From Entomortierella parvispora (taxonomy: Eukaryota; Mortierellomycota; Mortierellomycetes; Mortierellales; Mortierellaceae), in contig OY752152.1 of NCBI GenBank assembly GCA_963573315.1, forward strand, positions 1,533,001-1,597,000: a stretch of DNA of 64,000 nucleotides, read 5' to 3'. A program made the position numbers and the translations under genes. The stretch's first letter is position 1. The number at the start of each line of letters is the position of its first letter. The notes under the pieces are model-generated. The model had not been told where the DNA came from. It saw only the letters and a list, made by a program, of their open reading frames with translations, and made no database searches. Below are positions 23,628-34,013 of the stretch, one piece after another.

Positions 23628-25135
23628 TCAAACGGCAGTAGTGGGGGCAGGTGGTGGACGGTATCTTTGGACATCTGTACCCTCCGGCACCACCAGAGCA
23701 CCCTTGGGGCCGACCTCGTACATTCTTCTCAGGACCCCGTCCAAGATGAAAGCGGTCAACCCCCACACTGTACAGCCATCGTCTGGGTGGCCGGTCTTGA
23801 AGACTGGGTACATGTATTTTGAATCCCGGAAACGCACCATGTTGCCTTCCCGCTTCTTGTCATCCAACAAATCCTGGATGGGGATGGTAAAGACCCTTTG
23901 AACTTCATCCGTATTGAACCGAATGTCTCTGTCCACATCCTCGATCGGGGTTTTGATCATACCAATGATGGGTTGGACACGCATGGTGCAGTCCTTGTTG
24001 GGCATGGGGGTGTATTCGCCTAGGATCTCGACCTCGGACGGAGAGATGAAGATCTCTTCTTGCATCTCTCGAAGGGCCGTAAAGAGCAAAGAAGGGTCAG
24101 ATCGGTCCCGCTTGCCCCCCGGGAACGAACATTCGCCTCGATGGTTCCGTAGCTTGGAGGATCGCATTGTGAACAAGACACTGGGCACGCCTTTGACGAT
24201 ACAGAGAGGCTGGAGTTTGAATGAAGATAAAAAAGAGCCATAGGATTATTAGAAAAATGTCGTTCGAAAAGATAACCTCCTGGGCAAATGGCAGAGATTG
24301 TGTGTGGCCTGATTGTTGCACACAGTGCAGGTCCAATTGTTTTTTTTTTTTTAAAAGTTTTCTTCATTTATCTAGAAGGGATACTCACCATGAAGACGGC
24401 AGCCTCGCGAAGGGGCTTATCCTTGCAGTATTCGAAATGATGACTGGGCTCCTCGTCGCTGCTGCTGTCCTGGGCCATTACCCGAGCGAGCCGTTTCTTG
24501 GCCAGGTTCAAGAACGGTCTGTCGAGTTTCATTCTCATGAGCGTATCCAAGGCTGTTGGCGGGGAAAGGGTGGGAGGGGTCTTCATCATTGGGGGGATGG
24601 TCCTGGAAGCATACGAGGCATGTCTCAGGGATGGTTGTCTCCTTACTCTTTGCTGATGTGAGGGGTAGACCTGAAGACGTTGCTGCTGTTCTTCAAAGAG
24701 CTGCTGCAGGTAGGCTCTGGAAGGTTGAGGGGCTGGAGGAGGTTGGTAGGGCAATTGGAATAGGTATTCGAGTGGGAGGGGGACATGTTGTTGGTATTGG
24801 GGTGCAAAAATCTTTGTGTCGCTATGGTTGTTGGTTGCGCTCAACAAGAAGGGTTGAGAGGCAAAGGAGATGGAGGAAGTAGCCGAAGAGGACAAGGAGG
24901 AGGAAGTCTCTTGATGGTCCTGGGTTTGCTGCTGCTGGTTATGGTGTGGTTGGGAGACGATCGAAGATCGGGATCGAGTGGCGATGGTGGTGGTGGTGGC
25001 GGTGGTGGTGACACGGGTGGATCGAAGACCGTTTCTGGAAGTAGTGGATGATGCGGCAGTGGGAGGTGTCACAAAGTGGGACAACATCGAGCGCTGAGGG
25101 CAGCGGCAGGTTGTGGGCAACAGGAACGCTGACAT
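23628..25135 (-). CDS. CoA diphosphatase, Nudix hydrolase (Pcd1/NUDT7-8 type)
   Basis: It cleaves coenzyme A or acyl-CoA to 3',5'-ADP and phosphopantetheine, in peroxisomes or mitochondria. Exons are 25135-24389 and 24209-23628 (442 residues). The CoA-type signature is clear: VLFTMRSSKLRNHRGECSFP (the UPF0035 motif), running into GGKRD, and then the Nudix box with ALREMQEE. The usual Gly after EE is Phe (EEIFI), which is odd. The roughly 200 residues before the Nudix domain are Gln/Ser/Thr-rich and disordered. The extreme N-terminus (MSAFLLPTTCRCPQRSML) is Arg-containing and acid-free, so a mitochondrial presequence is plausible. The TGA stop is followed directly by AATAAA. It is convergent with the preceding gene and divergent from the Vms1 gene 2.3 kb away. 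Confidence 0.88.
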
Positions 25136-27465
25136 TTCTTATTCTTGTTTCAAGGACGAGGAAGGGTTCAAGCAAGGATGGGATGGATGGGAAATTGAAA
25201 GGGAGGGGGAAAGAGAGAAGAGAAAGTTCGAATTCGAGGACGATGCAGGACAAAGAACAAGTAGAAGAGTGGAGAGAAGAGTACAGAGAGAGAGAACGAG
25301 AAAGAGAGCAGGTTAATGAATGGTTTGAGAGACCCGAGATGAGGGGGAAGAGAGCGCGAGAAGAGATGGATGTGTTTGCTTCAGGAAGCAAAGGGCGAGC
25401 GGCGCTATTTAAAGAGATTGAAACGGGCGCACGTTCCACATTCAACAGGCGGTGGTTGCCCCTCCGAGAAATTATCGTCCCCTGCTTGTGCTCTTCTGCT
25501 CGTTTCCTTCTTCTTCGTGGACAGACAGGCATGACTCCCTCCCACCTGGAGCAACACTCATTGCACGCGTCTGGAGCTGGAATCCTGAGACTCACCTCTC
25601 CTTCACCTTATCGATCCCTGACCTTTCCACGTATTCCCATCTCTGTCATGTGGACTATTCTTTTTTGTTTCTTGAATGTGGAGTATCCTCCGCCTGAAAG
25701 GATCTCGAGCCCTTGTTTGGCATATTGCTCGTGTTGTTTGTTGCCCCGGTCCTCCGCTCCACTCTTCCCGCAATCTACCTTTTACTGCCATGTCATCCAG
25801 TTAGCTCCTTGCTGCGAAACAAACAAAAGAAGCAGGACAGCAACAACAACAAGAAAAAAAAGCATTTGGCCCTGCCTCCTCCTCTTTCGAGATCCCTTCT
25901 TCTTCCGAGGTCAAACAGGCCCTTCGGAAATCAGGATCTCATGGCCATTTTATTATCCATTTCTGCAACTGCGGCTCTCTAAGAAAAGAGAACCTGTTCC
26001 ACTTTTCTCGTGTTGGAAGAAGGGGGGATTACCATAAGGAGCGTTAATGAGGGTGCGGAGTAGACAGTTGGCTGGGTACAAACACATGTGTCAAACCCGC
26101 TCATGAGATCACGCTCTCTTTGAAGAGGGTCCTTTCATGGACGTATTTCGATTGGGAATTGTGGGCTTCTGTTTCCTAAATGATGGCTGTTGAGCAGGCA
26201 AGTATCGATCGATGATCACGACAACTACCACCTCAAATGACCGACGCCCACACGCGTCGATATCATGACCTCCCTTCCGTGCTGTCCAGGAGATAGAGAA
26301 AGAGAGACAAAGGGGGATTGGTATATGACCTTGAGTCATGTCGTTTCGCCAAAGGTTGCCCTGTTGGCGAGGTCTTGCAACCATTGGACAAACGATGTGC
26401 AATTTAGAGTCTTGGAGTGCGTGATCTGCCAAAACCTACGAGAGGGATCTCCTCTCGCCCGCTGGATCGGAGGACAACTTCGCGTCCAAATTTTCTTTTG
26501 CCCGCGTTTCCCACTTTTTTATTTCATCCTTTCCCCTCCTTCTTCTTGGTCCCTCAATACGTTCCGGGCGAGAGGGTTTGTTCTGGTGAACCCAGTTTTC
26601 TCTCGGTCGTTATCGCTCCAGTTTTGTTGTTTGAGAGAGGTCCGGGTGTTGTCTGCCCTTTGTGGAGAAGGAACTCTCCACACCATGCGACCAACAAGCA
26701 ATTGGCTCTAGGAGAGTCGAGTGTTCTTTCTCTTGTGCAAGGAAAGAGAAGCAAAACCGAGTCGCGTGATCTCGCGCAGCATTTGCTCAGGAAGAAGATT
26801 TCCTTCTTCCTGTGCATGTGCTGCGTCGTCGGTTGGTCCCTTTCTCGCTTTCAGGACATTGGCCTGGCATCCAGGGCATCAACATGCGCATGCACTCGCA
26901 CACATGCACACGACACATGCATACACAAAAAAGTACGTTGCACTAGGTCCTTGCCTCCCTCTGCTCTTCCCCAACTGCCTCCCTAATCAAAGCAAGGTTT
27001 GTTCTGTCAAAGAAAAGACGAAGTGTCGTCAAGGGTGAAAAAGGCACGTTTGTAATGCACTGTTTCTCCAGCGCGTGGATCGGACCGAGTGCCGAGAGGA
27101 CAGGAAGGATGACCTGCATGATCCGCATGGGAGGACTTGCACACACCCACACCCACACCTCAACAACAACGACAGACAGACTGGCACCATGTATGCAATG
27201 AATGTATTACATACCCCTGCTGCGCCTGTGCCACCAACCTTGTTTGTCCCGCACGTCCTCTGTCGCCGTCTGAATGTTTGCTGCGTCGCATTTCTCTTTT
27301 GCTGGTCGGACTCGTTGGAGTCGTCCTACTCCTAGGGAGGTTCTCTGTCGTTGTCACCTCTTCATTAAAAACCCCCTCCCTTCTTCTCGACCTTTTCTGC
27401 TTTCCCATCGCTTCCTTCTTTCCTTCTTTCCCATCACTGCTCCTCAATTGCCCTTCACGCAAAAA
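25136..27465. other. divergent intergenic region between the Nudix and Vms1 genes
   Basis: About 2.3 kb carrying both promoters. A GA-rich purine tract lies at about 25190-25320, which is the TC-rich leader of the Nudix gene seen from the other strand. The rest is mixed, with T/C-rich segments. CAATTG occurs at 26699 and at 27445, the latter just before the Vms1 ATG. A long open frame on the + strand (25048-26037) is antisense to the Nudix exon and low-complexity, so it is not called. Confidence 0.5.
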
Positions 27466-30148
27466 ATGACTCCCAACAACAATCACCACAAAACAACAAA
27501 GTCAGACTTGCACTCCCTGCCAGTCTTCTTCCTCCCAAAGGACCTGCTCGAAGCCCTGATCCCAGAAGCACCCTCTTCTGCAACAGACACTTCTCAGCTT
27601 GTTCTCGCCAACCATAACACCACCTTCCATAACTACAGCCGTAAAGAAGACGAGACGCTCTATACCCATGATACCCCAAGCACCTCTTCCTCATCCCCGT
27701 CTTACTCTGCACCAACCACCCTCGTTCGACTGCCCCTCTCTACCCCTGCCCATTCATCCTCGCAGCAAGTCGCGGGTGCCCCACTACCACCTCGTGTCGC
27801 TGCTCCCTCCCCTTCCTGCCGTATCTGCAATATGGCACATTTTGGGTCAGTTCAATTGCAACGTGACCACGCCAAATCAGACTGGCATCGCTACAACTTG
27901 AAGCATTCTCTGTTGGACAAAGAAGGATTCCTCCCTATCTCCGAACAACAGTTTGAAAACATACTCCAGCACATCTCGAGTATCTCGGCATCGGAAGACG
28001 ATGATTATGGAGGGTTCTCGGATGATGTAGAGAAGAGCCAGAAGCCGGTCCAATCCTCTATGGTTCTCTACCAGTCCACCAACCGCAATCGTCAGCATGG
28101 ACCCATGGATCAGGTCCAGATTCAGTCCCTGATGCAGAAACTGGAAGTGGCTGTCCAACAAAAGGTAGAATTTCGAAACTCGGATCCTGTCAAGGTGCAC
28201 TTGGACACGGTGCTGGAACAAAAGGTCCAGGAAGCTCGCGAGACACCCTTGATCTGGTTCAAGGCTCCAGCTGTGTATGGATCGACTGTGAGACTGGGTG
28301 TTTACAAAAATACACTCTTTCCTCGACAGGAGAGCAATGGGTTGGGTCGAGTCATGGAGGCGCTACAGGAGGCACAGATCGAGCGACCGGCCTTGCCACC
28401 CAAGAAGATGAAGATGAAACGAGCCGCTAGGGCTGCTGCGGCGGCAGCCGCTGCGGAAGCAGAGTTGACCAAGACTTTGAAGGACGGAGAAGAGGAAATT
28501 GTAGAGTTATCCTTGGCGACAGAGATCAGCGCTGCAGAGGATAATCAAGAAGTTGAGAAAGAGAAGAGACCTCCTCGCTACTGGACTATGTTTTTGCTCG
28601 GCGGAGGACACTTTGCCGGTATGGTCGTGGATCTCGCAGGCGAGTCTCCCAAGTATGGCCAGGGCAAGAACCAAAACGCCGCACCAGACATTAAAATTGT
28701 CGTTCACAAGACTTTCCATCGCTACACGGGTAAGAACAACAGAAAAACAGAAAAACAGAAAAAATCGTTGAATTCATTGTTGACTATATTTAACACTTTG
28801 ATCTCCTTTTTATTTAGTCCGCAAAAAGAACGGCGGCGCTCAGGGTACACATGGAAGTTGCAACTCTGCAGGAGCCAGGATCCGAATGTACAACGAAACG
28901 GCGCTCAAGCTGGAAGTACGAGAGCTGGTCGATTCGTGGAAATCATGGATTGATCAGTCGGAAACCGTCTTTTTGCATGCCCCTGGAAACAATCGCAAGA
29001 CGTTCATTCATGACGACTCGTTGATGGCTCAAGTCGAAAAGCAAGGGCGCGTGCGTTCGCTCCCTTTTATGACTCGAAGACCGACCCTGACAGAACTTAA
29101 GAGAGCGTTCAGGGAGCTGACTACTGTCAAGGTCGAACGATTGGATGGCAGCCAGCTGGAGTCTGAGGAACTGGCCGAGCAGGAAGCACTTGAGAATGCT
29201 TTCTCAGCCTCGCAGTCGAGATTCTTGGCGACCGTCCGTGAAATCGAATCTGATTCTGACTCTGCTTCAGATAAAGAGGAGTTGTCGGCGCGCCTGGCTA
29301 TACTTCCTCCAGTCCCTCAAGAATCAGTGCTACTGGAGCATTCTACAGAGTTGCAAAAATGGGTCGAAATGGTCAAAAAGGGTCGATTGGAGGCCATGTC
29401 GTCCCATCTGGATCGGAACCTGGATACGCTGCATCCTTCGCGTTTGTTGCCTCAGAACCCTCGCAATGTCAACTATGATCGCCGAAGGACGCCAACGATT
29501 CTCCATCTGGCAGCTCATTCGGGACACCCTCAACTTGTTCAGAGACTGCTTGAAAGACATGGCGCGGATCCAACGGCAACTGTCACTTCCTTGGTCCAGC
29601 AGCAGAACAACCTTGACGAGCTCTATGGAACAGAGCCGCCAAGCGATTCGGATGGTCTCTTTGAACCGGCACTCTTGACCCCTAAATCCTTCGGCTGGAC
29701 CGCGTACGATGTCGCCAAGGACAAAGAAACGCGAGATGCTTTCCGCCGAGTGATGACCAGTTTACCCGATCGTTGGGATTGGGTCACCCTGGCACATGTG
29801 CCTTCAGCTCTGACCCCGGAAATGGAAGCAAAGGCTGCTGCAGTTGCTGCTGCTGCTGCCATAGCCGAGCAAGAAAGGCAAAAAGCTCAGGAGACAAAAA
29901 GGAGCAAGAAGACCATGGGAAGCAGTGATCACAGCCTGGACTCGTCCAGCTCCACCATGGGATCAGACGACTTTGAATCAACCCTGAAGGCCGTCCGTCT
30001 GAGCGACGAGCTACGAATGAAGATTGATCGCGAAAGACGAGCCCAGGCGGCCGAGGATCGCTTTGCAGCTGCGAGACCTTCGGCTCTTGTTGGTGGTCTT
30101 TTCTACAAAGAAGACCCGTTCACAGAAGCAACTACGAACAATAAATGA
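27466..30148 (+). CDS. VMS1: Vms1/ANKZF1 peptidyl-tRNA hydrolase (ribosome quality control)
   Basis: It releases stalled nascent chains from peptidyl-tRNA on 60S subunits and recruits Cdc48/p97. Exons are 27466-28729 and 28818-30148 (864 residues). A C2H2 finger, CRIC...H-x5-H ending DWHRYNLK, lies at about 118-146. The VLRF1 catalytic domain covers about 270-460, with FLLGGGHFAGMVVD and, across the splice site, HRYTVRKKNGGAQ. The Gln at about 430 is the position of the catalytic Gln. An Ala-run insertion (about residues 325-335) precedes the core. Ankyrin-like repeats follow (TILHLAAHSGHPQLVQRLLE near 647; GWTAYDVA near 714). A p97-interacting VIM helix, RERRAQAAEDRFAA, sits near 826. The AATAAA overlaps the end of the coding region (30140-30145). 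Confidence 0.93.
30140..30145 (+). terminator. AATAAA overlapping the last codons of VMS1
   Basis: The last two sense codons (Asn-Lys) plus the TGA form AATAAATGA. No other AATAAA lies in the 160-base gap to the convergent F-box gene on this strand. Confidence 0.45.
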
Positions 30149-30308
30149 CAGTCCATTTTTTGCTCCGATTTATTTGATTGCTGGGGGGCAACTACGTTCC
30201 TACGCTAAAGATACGGTCTTCGCGCTCATGGCTTCTCTCCCTGCAACAGCGCCGAGGTTGCCCTGGAAGCACTCTATTTTATTTCATTTTTTATTTCTTG
30301 ATGGTAAC

Positions 30309-32591
30309 CTAGGTTGACAAGCCAGCGCCCGACATGAATGGAGCCAAATATCTCAACTCGGGCCTCTGCTGCTTCAACCACACCCAATGAGAACACTCGA
30401 CCACCCCGTAGAATGTCTCTTTATCTTCGATCGAGAACTTTATAGACTCCAACGACGTCCAATGGGCAAAGATAAACTCGACCTCTGCCTGACCCATCAA
30501 TGACCAGAAATCGCCCACCAACGAGAGCTTCTTCAGCCGCGTGAGGTCCGTCAGTTTTGAGAGTCCCATAGGCAAAGTGAAATCATCCAACATCAATTCT
30601 CGCGCGCGCTTCTGCTCCCTTTGATTCATTACTTCGATCTTCTCGTAGGTGGCGCCATATCTAACCTGCTGGGGAATAGACGTCGCTCCATGCGCGATCA
30701 AAGAGACATCGTATCCTAAAGTCAACTCTTCCAAGAACTGAAGACAATTGACCTGATCGTAAAACCGATGCTTTTCTTGTTGATGTTCGTGTAGATGTGC
30801 TCTTATATTGCTGTCATTTGTTGAACGCTCCTGAACAAAAGAAGACAAGATCACGGGGACCGCGTCCTCATAGCGCAGGACAATCTTCAAGGATTTAAGA
30901 GCGTCCTTGCATGTCCAGTCGGTCATTGCTGTCTGCTTGCTATGGAGCAAGATGGCTGATTCACCGCCGGCGTAACATCCTTCAGTGCTGCCCCAGATGG
31001 CCTGCCGCCTTGTCGATGGAATCGAACCCACAACCGAAAACCGGGTGAGCCTTGGGGTGTGCCTGCAAATGCGTCCAAGTCCATCACTCATAATAAAGTA
31101 GTGTGCAACACCAAGATCCAATTCCCGTAGGCATTGGCCTATTATCCGTAACCCTGTCACGAGAATCCACGCACCGTCGTTGTAGGAGGGGAAATAATCC
31201 AGACATAATGACTGAGTTTGATGAATAAGAACTACAGAGTCCCGATGTTTGTGCCAGAAATCCACTGTTTTGTTTTCGTCCAAGGCCGCAAGCTCTTCTG
31301 GCGTGATGTAGACCTTAGGTGCCTCTGTCGTAGTCTCCAGCGTAGACGTTGTAGTTTCAGGAGCTTCTGTCGTAGTATAAAGTACTGCCGTCGTGGTCTC
31401 GGGAAAAGACTGAGAGGAAGGTGGCCGGTCTGACTTTGGTCGTATGACTTCTGTTCGCAGGAAAAGGCGTGAAAACAGTTTGACCGCAGCAAGGAAGTCG
31501 TCCCGATCAAAGCATCGTGCAAACTCCATTGTCAGTTTTTTCACACGAGGGCAATTACTCAACAGGACATCCCGAACTCGATCCACGTTGTCGCCCTGGA
31601 TTCTAGGGATGTCCCAGCTCTCCAACAGCGGGACTCGGTGCTTGATAATATCCAAAAGCCATGCTATAGGGAGCCATCCTGGACATCGAAATCCTGGAAG
31701 GACTAAGGTTCGGATTTTGGTCGCTCGTTCGCCTCCAACAGCTCCAGTGTCCGGCATGTTGACATATTCTACAGACTCTGACTTCACCAAGAATCGACAT
31801 ATCAACGTTTCCAGAGCGGGGCAGCGATCCATGGCGCCATCCACAATTGCCAGCGCTAGCTCGGGGGGGAGTTCTGTGTCATTCTGGTATTTTTTGGGAC
31901 CGTCCTTCCATTCACTCTGGTCTCCAAGGACGAGTTTTTTGAGATTGACGAATCCACCAGATGCAAGGAGTTGAACAAATCGATAACCGTACACGGAATT
32001 GTCGTGGGTCATCAATAACGTCGCGTTGGAGAGTGTCAGATTGACTATGCAAGCGTTGGATCCCAGCAGATTGATGATCGAGCTGAATGCCAAAGGCATG
32101 ATATACACTATACCGAGTCGGCTGACAGTCGTTTCCTCTGCATCGTCGAGACTGCTCCTGTCAAAATCAAGAATCGATAATGTCTGTAGGCGTGTTACCA
32201 TTTGAAAAGTGTTTCCGCCCTCCAAAAACGCATGCAGGAGAAAGATGACCATATCTACAGGACAGTCTAGAATGATATGCCGCAGATGATGTCTGTGGTT
32301 GACCAGAAACTGTCGTTTTTCGGGTGTAGTGATCAAGGACCGCACGCGTGTAAGCGTAAGGGAAGAAGGGTGGGTAGTTAGTCGAACCGCAAGCCTGACC
32401 CAAAAGAAAGGCGTAAACTGGCGTCGAAGTAGGCGACACGTTGACATTGCGGCGACCAGGTCTGGGACAGCCAAGTCCAATGAGACCTGGGCGACTAGCT
32501 CATAGACCATGAAGAGCGCATGTGGCGGACCGGGCGGCATCCTGAATGGCGGCGTCGATGTTGTGGGTTCATGCAAACAAGGACGATGCAC
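30309..32591 (-). CDS. F-box/LRR-type protein
   Basis: An intronless protein of 760 residues; a start at the Met at residue 18 (MPPGPPHALFMVYE) is an alternative. The N-terminal 25-65 region (MVYELVAQVSLDLAVPDLVAAMSTCRLLRRQF) is F-box-like. The remainder has recurrent Leu-rich segments of LRR type (LRTLVLPGF, LVLGDQSEW, LRELDLGVA, LKKLSLVGDFW). Such proteins usually act as substrate adaptors of SCF ubiquitin ligases. A Thr-rich insertion with TTTEAP repeats sits near residue 400. It shares a 315-base divergent promoter with the next F-box gene. A poly(A) signal on this strand is at 30278-30283. The substrate is unknown. Confidence 0.8.
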   Translation of the reverse strand: MHRPCLHEPTTSTPPFRMPPGPPHALFMVYELVAQVSLDLAVPDLVAAMSTCRLLRRQFTPFFWVRLAVRLTTHPSSLTLTRVRSLITTPEKRQFLVNHRHHLRHIILDCPVDMVIFLLHAFLEGGNTFQMVTRLQTLSILDFDRSSLDDAEETTVSRLGIVYIMPLAFSSIINLLGSNACIVNLTLSNATLLMTHDNSVYGYRFVQLLASGGFVNLKKLVLGDQSEWKDGPKKYQNDTELPPELALAIVDGAMDRCPALETLICRFLVKSESVEYVNMPDTGAVGGERATKIRTLVLPGFRCPGWLPIAWLLDIIKHRVPLLESWDIPRIQGDNVDRVRDVLLSNCPRVKKLTMEFARCFDRDDFLAAVKLFSRLFLRTEVIRPKSDRPPSSQSFPETTTAVLYTTTEAPETTTSTLETTTEAPKVYITPEELAALDENKTVDFWHKHRDSVVLIHQTQSLCLDYFPSYNDGAWILVTGLRIIGQCLRELDLGVAHYFIMSDGLGRICRHTPRLTRFSVVGSIPSTRRQAIWGSTEGCYAGGESAILLHSKQTAMTDWTCKDALKSLKIVLRYEDAVPVILSSFVQERSTNDSNIRAHLHEHQQEKHRFYDQVNCLQFLEELTLGYDVSLIAHGATSIPQQVRYGATYEKIEVMNQREQKRARELMLDDFTLPMGLSKLTDLTRLKKLSLVGDFWSLMGQAEVEFIFAHWTSLESIKFSIEDKETFYGVVECSHWVWLKQQRPELRYLAPFMSGAGLST
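31318..31410 (-). repeat. Thr-rich coding repeat (TTTEAP units) in the F-box gene
   Basis: Degenerate tandem copies encoding (E)TTTEAP/TTTST units, which form a disordered insertion between leucine-rich segments. Confidence 0.7.
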
Positions 32592-32906
32592 TTCACATTC
32601 TGGCGAAAAGGAGCGCTGGGCGCAGTGTCACGTGCATCTCCTCCTCTGGTGTCTGGTGTGCAAACTGTCCTGTCCTGTCAAGCCCCTCCCAGCCTCTCCT
32701 CTCCACCTCTCTCCCTGGAGCAGGTGCATCGCCGCTGTTGCAGCGATGAGGCGCATAACGGTCTGTTTGCTTTCGTTTGAGGGCCTCGGTCCAGATCGTT
32801 TTATTTCTTGGTGTCTTTTCCGTTTCTTCTCAATTGCTTCTTGACTTTTCACCTACCCTGTCTTCTACCACTCTCCTTTCCCATTCCCACGCGAATCCTC
32901 GCCTCA
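32592..32906. promoter_or_regulatory. divergent promoter between two F-box genes
   Basis: Only 315 bases separate the start codons of two oppositely transcribed F-box genes. CAATTG is at 32831, and the DNA before the + gene is TC-rich. No clear TATA box is seen. Confidence 0.5.
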
Positions 32907-34013
32907 ATGTCCTCCGACCTGATAGCGAGACTAGTTCGAGAAGCACTCGCAAAGGAGCTGCGGACCCTGGCCGCCAACGTTGAAGCCTCGGTCATCTCCC
33001 AGTTGCGACAGCTGGAGCCTGTCATTGACGTCAGCGCCATGCCAGTTTCACCGACAACCGAGTCCCCAGTCTCTCCTTCCTCCCCCTTTGCACCAGACTG
33101 GACTCACACTCTGCTCCCCTCGGCCCAGTTGATCGCAACACCGCCACTCGACCCTTCACCGCCATTTTCACCCTTCCAGTCAACGCAACTACCGCTGCCT
33201 CCAGTCTATTATCGGAGCTATCCGCAGCCTGGTGCACGATCCCAATGCATCGATCAAAAGATCCCTGTCGAGATCTGGCACGTCATCCTGTTATATCTCT
33301 ATCCGTCACAAATTACCCGGCTGTCGTGTGTCAGTCGAACGATGTACTCGATCGTGAGTTCCCTCAACTCGTGGTCTCGATGGTTCTTCAAGGCCCACGG
33401 TCCCGAAACGCGCTTGTTTACTTTACCAGGGATACCCGAGTCCAAGTCGTACATGATGTACATGTGTGCGGTCAGTCCCAGGATCTGTGAACGCTGCTTT
33501 GCCCATAGTGGTCTAGGTACAGTCAATCCGGTCATGTTGCCCCTTCCAGTTCACGTGCCTGTCCCAAAGATCTTTAGAACACCCCCAGAACCGTTTTTCA
33601 ACAAGAATGGAGAGTACACCACCAAGATCGACTATGTGGGGCTGCCAATGAACAAGACCTGGACGATCCGATTGTGTTTGTCGTGTCGACGTAAACATTA
33701 CGAGATTTACGAAGAACATGTGCCAGCGAATATCCTGGGTGGCTACAAGTCCCAAGGGGAACTTTTGAAGAAATACGCACTAAGGGAATCGGATATGGAT
33801 GCTTTGACGGTGGGAGGGCGGTCGAGGAGGAACAGCAATGGGAGAAACGGCGGTAGTGGGTCTCAAGCCATATTCTCGGAAGAGTCGGCTCTGCAGTTTG
33901 CAAGGATCAAGTACGGAGGCAACGTGGGTATCTGGGCTGCCAAAGGCATCACGGCTCCGGGCACGACGGATGAACAAATGAGGAAACGGATCGATGCGTA
34001 CAAAACGAGGTAG
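32907..34013 (+). CDS. F-box-like protein with paired CxxC motifs
   Basis: An intronless protein of 368 residues, started at the ATG of MSSDLIARL because the upstream in-frame extension is TC-leader sequence. The N-terminus is an amphipathic helix (LIARLVREALAKELRTLAAN), followed by a Pro/Ser-rich linker. An F-box-like block lies at about 118-160 (KIPVEIWHVILLYLYPSQ, RLSCVSRTMYSIV). Two cysteine pairs, CERC (194-197) and CLSC (257-260), could bind one zinc ion. The C-terminus has a conserved-looking ESALQFARIKYGGNVGIWAA segment. It probably serves as a ubiquitin-ligase adaptor. AATAAA is at 34054-34059. Confidence 0.78.
   Translation: MSSDLIARLVREALAKELRTLAANVEASVISQLRQLEPVIDVSAMPVSPTTESPVSPSSPFAPDWTHTLLPSAQLIATPPLDPSPPFSPFQSTQLPLPPVYYRSYPQPGARSQCIDQKIPVEIWHVILLYLYPSQITRLSCVSRTMYSIVSSLNSWSRWFFKAHGPETRLFTLPGIPESKSYMMYMCAVSPRICERCFAHSGLGTVNPVMLPLPVHVPVPKIFRTPPEPFFNKNGEYTTKIDYVGLPMNKTWTIRLCLSCRRKHYEIYEEHVPANILGGYKSQGELLKKYALRESDMDALTVGGRSRRNSNGRNGGSGSQAIFSEESALQFARIKYGGNVGIWAAKGITAPGTTDEQMRKRIDAYKTR

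Noticed and set aside
25048-26037. 329-codon open frame on the + strand
   Set aside because: It is antisense to the start of the Nudix gene, then runs through its GA-rich promoter DNA. Composition is dominated by Arg/Glu repeats, with no domain.
31012-31040. Perfect tRNA B-box-like GGTTCGATTCC on the minus strand
   Set aside because: It lies inside the F-box coding sequence, the T-stem does not pair, and no acceptor or A-box is found at proper distance.
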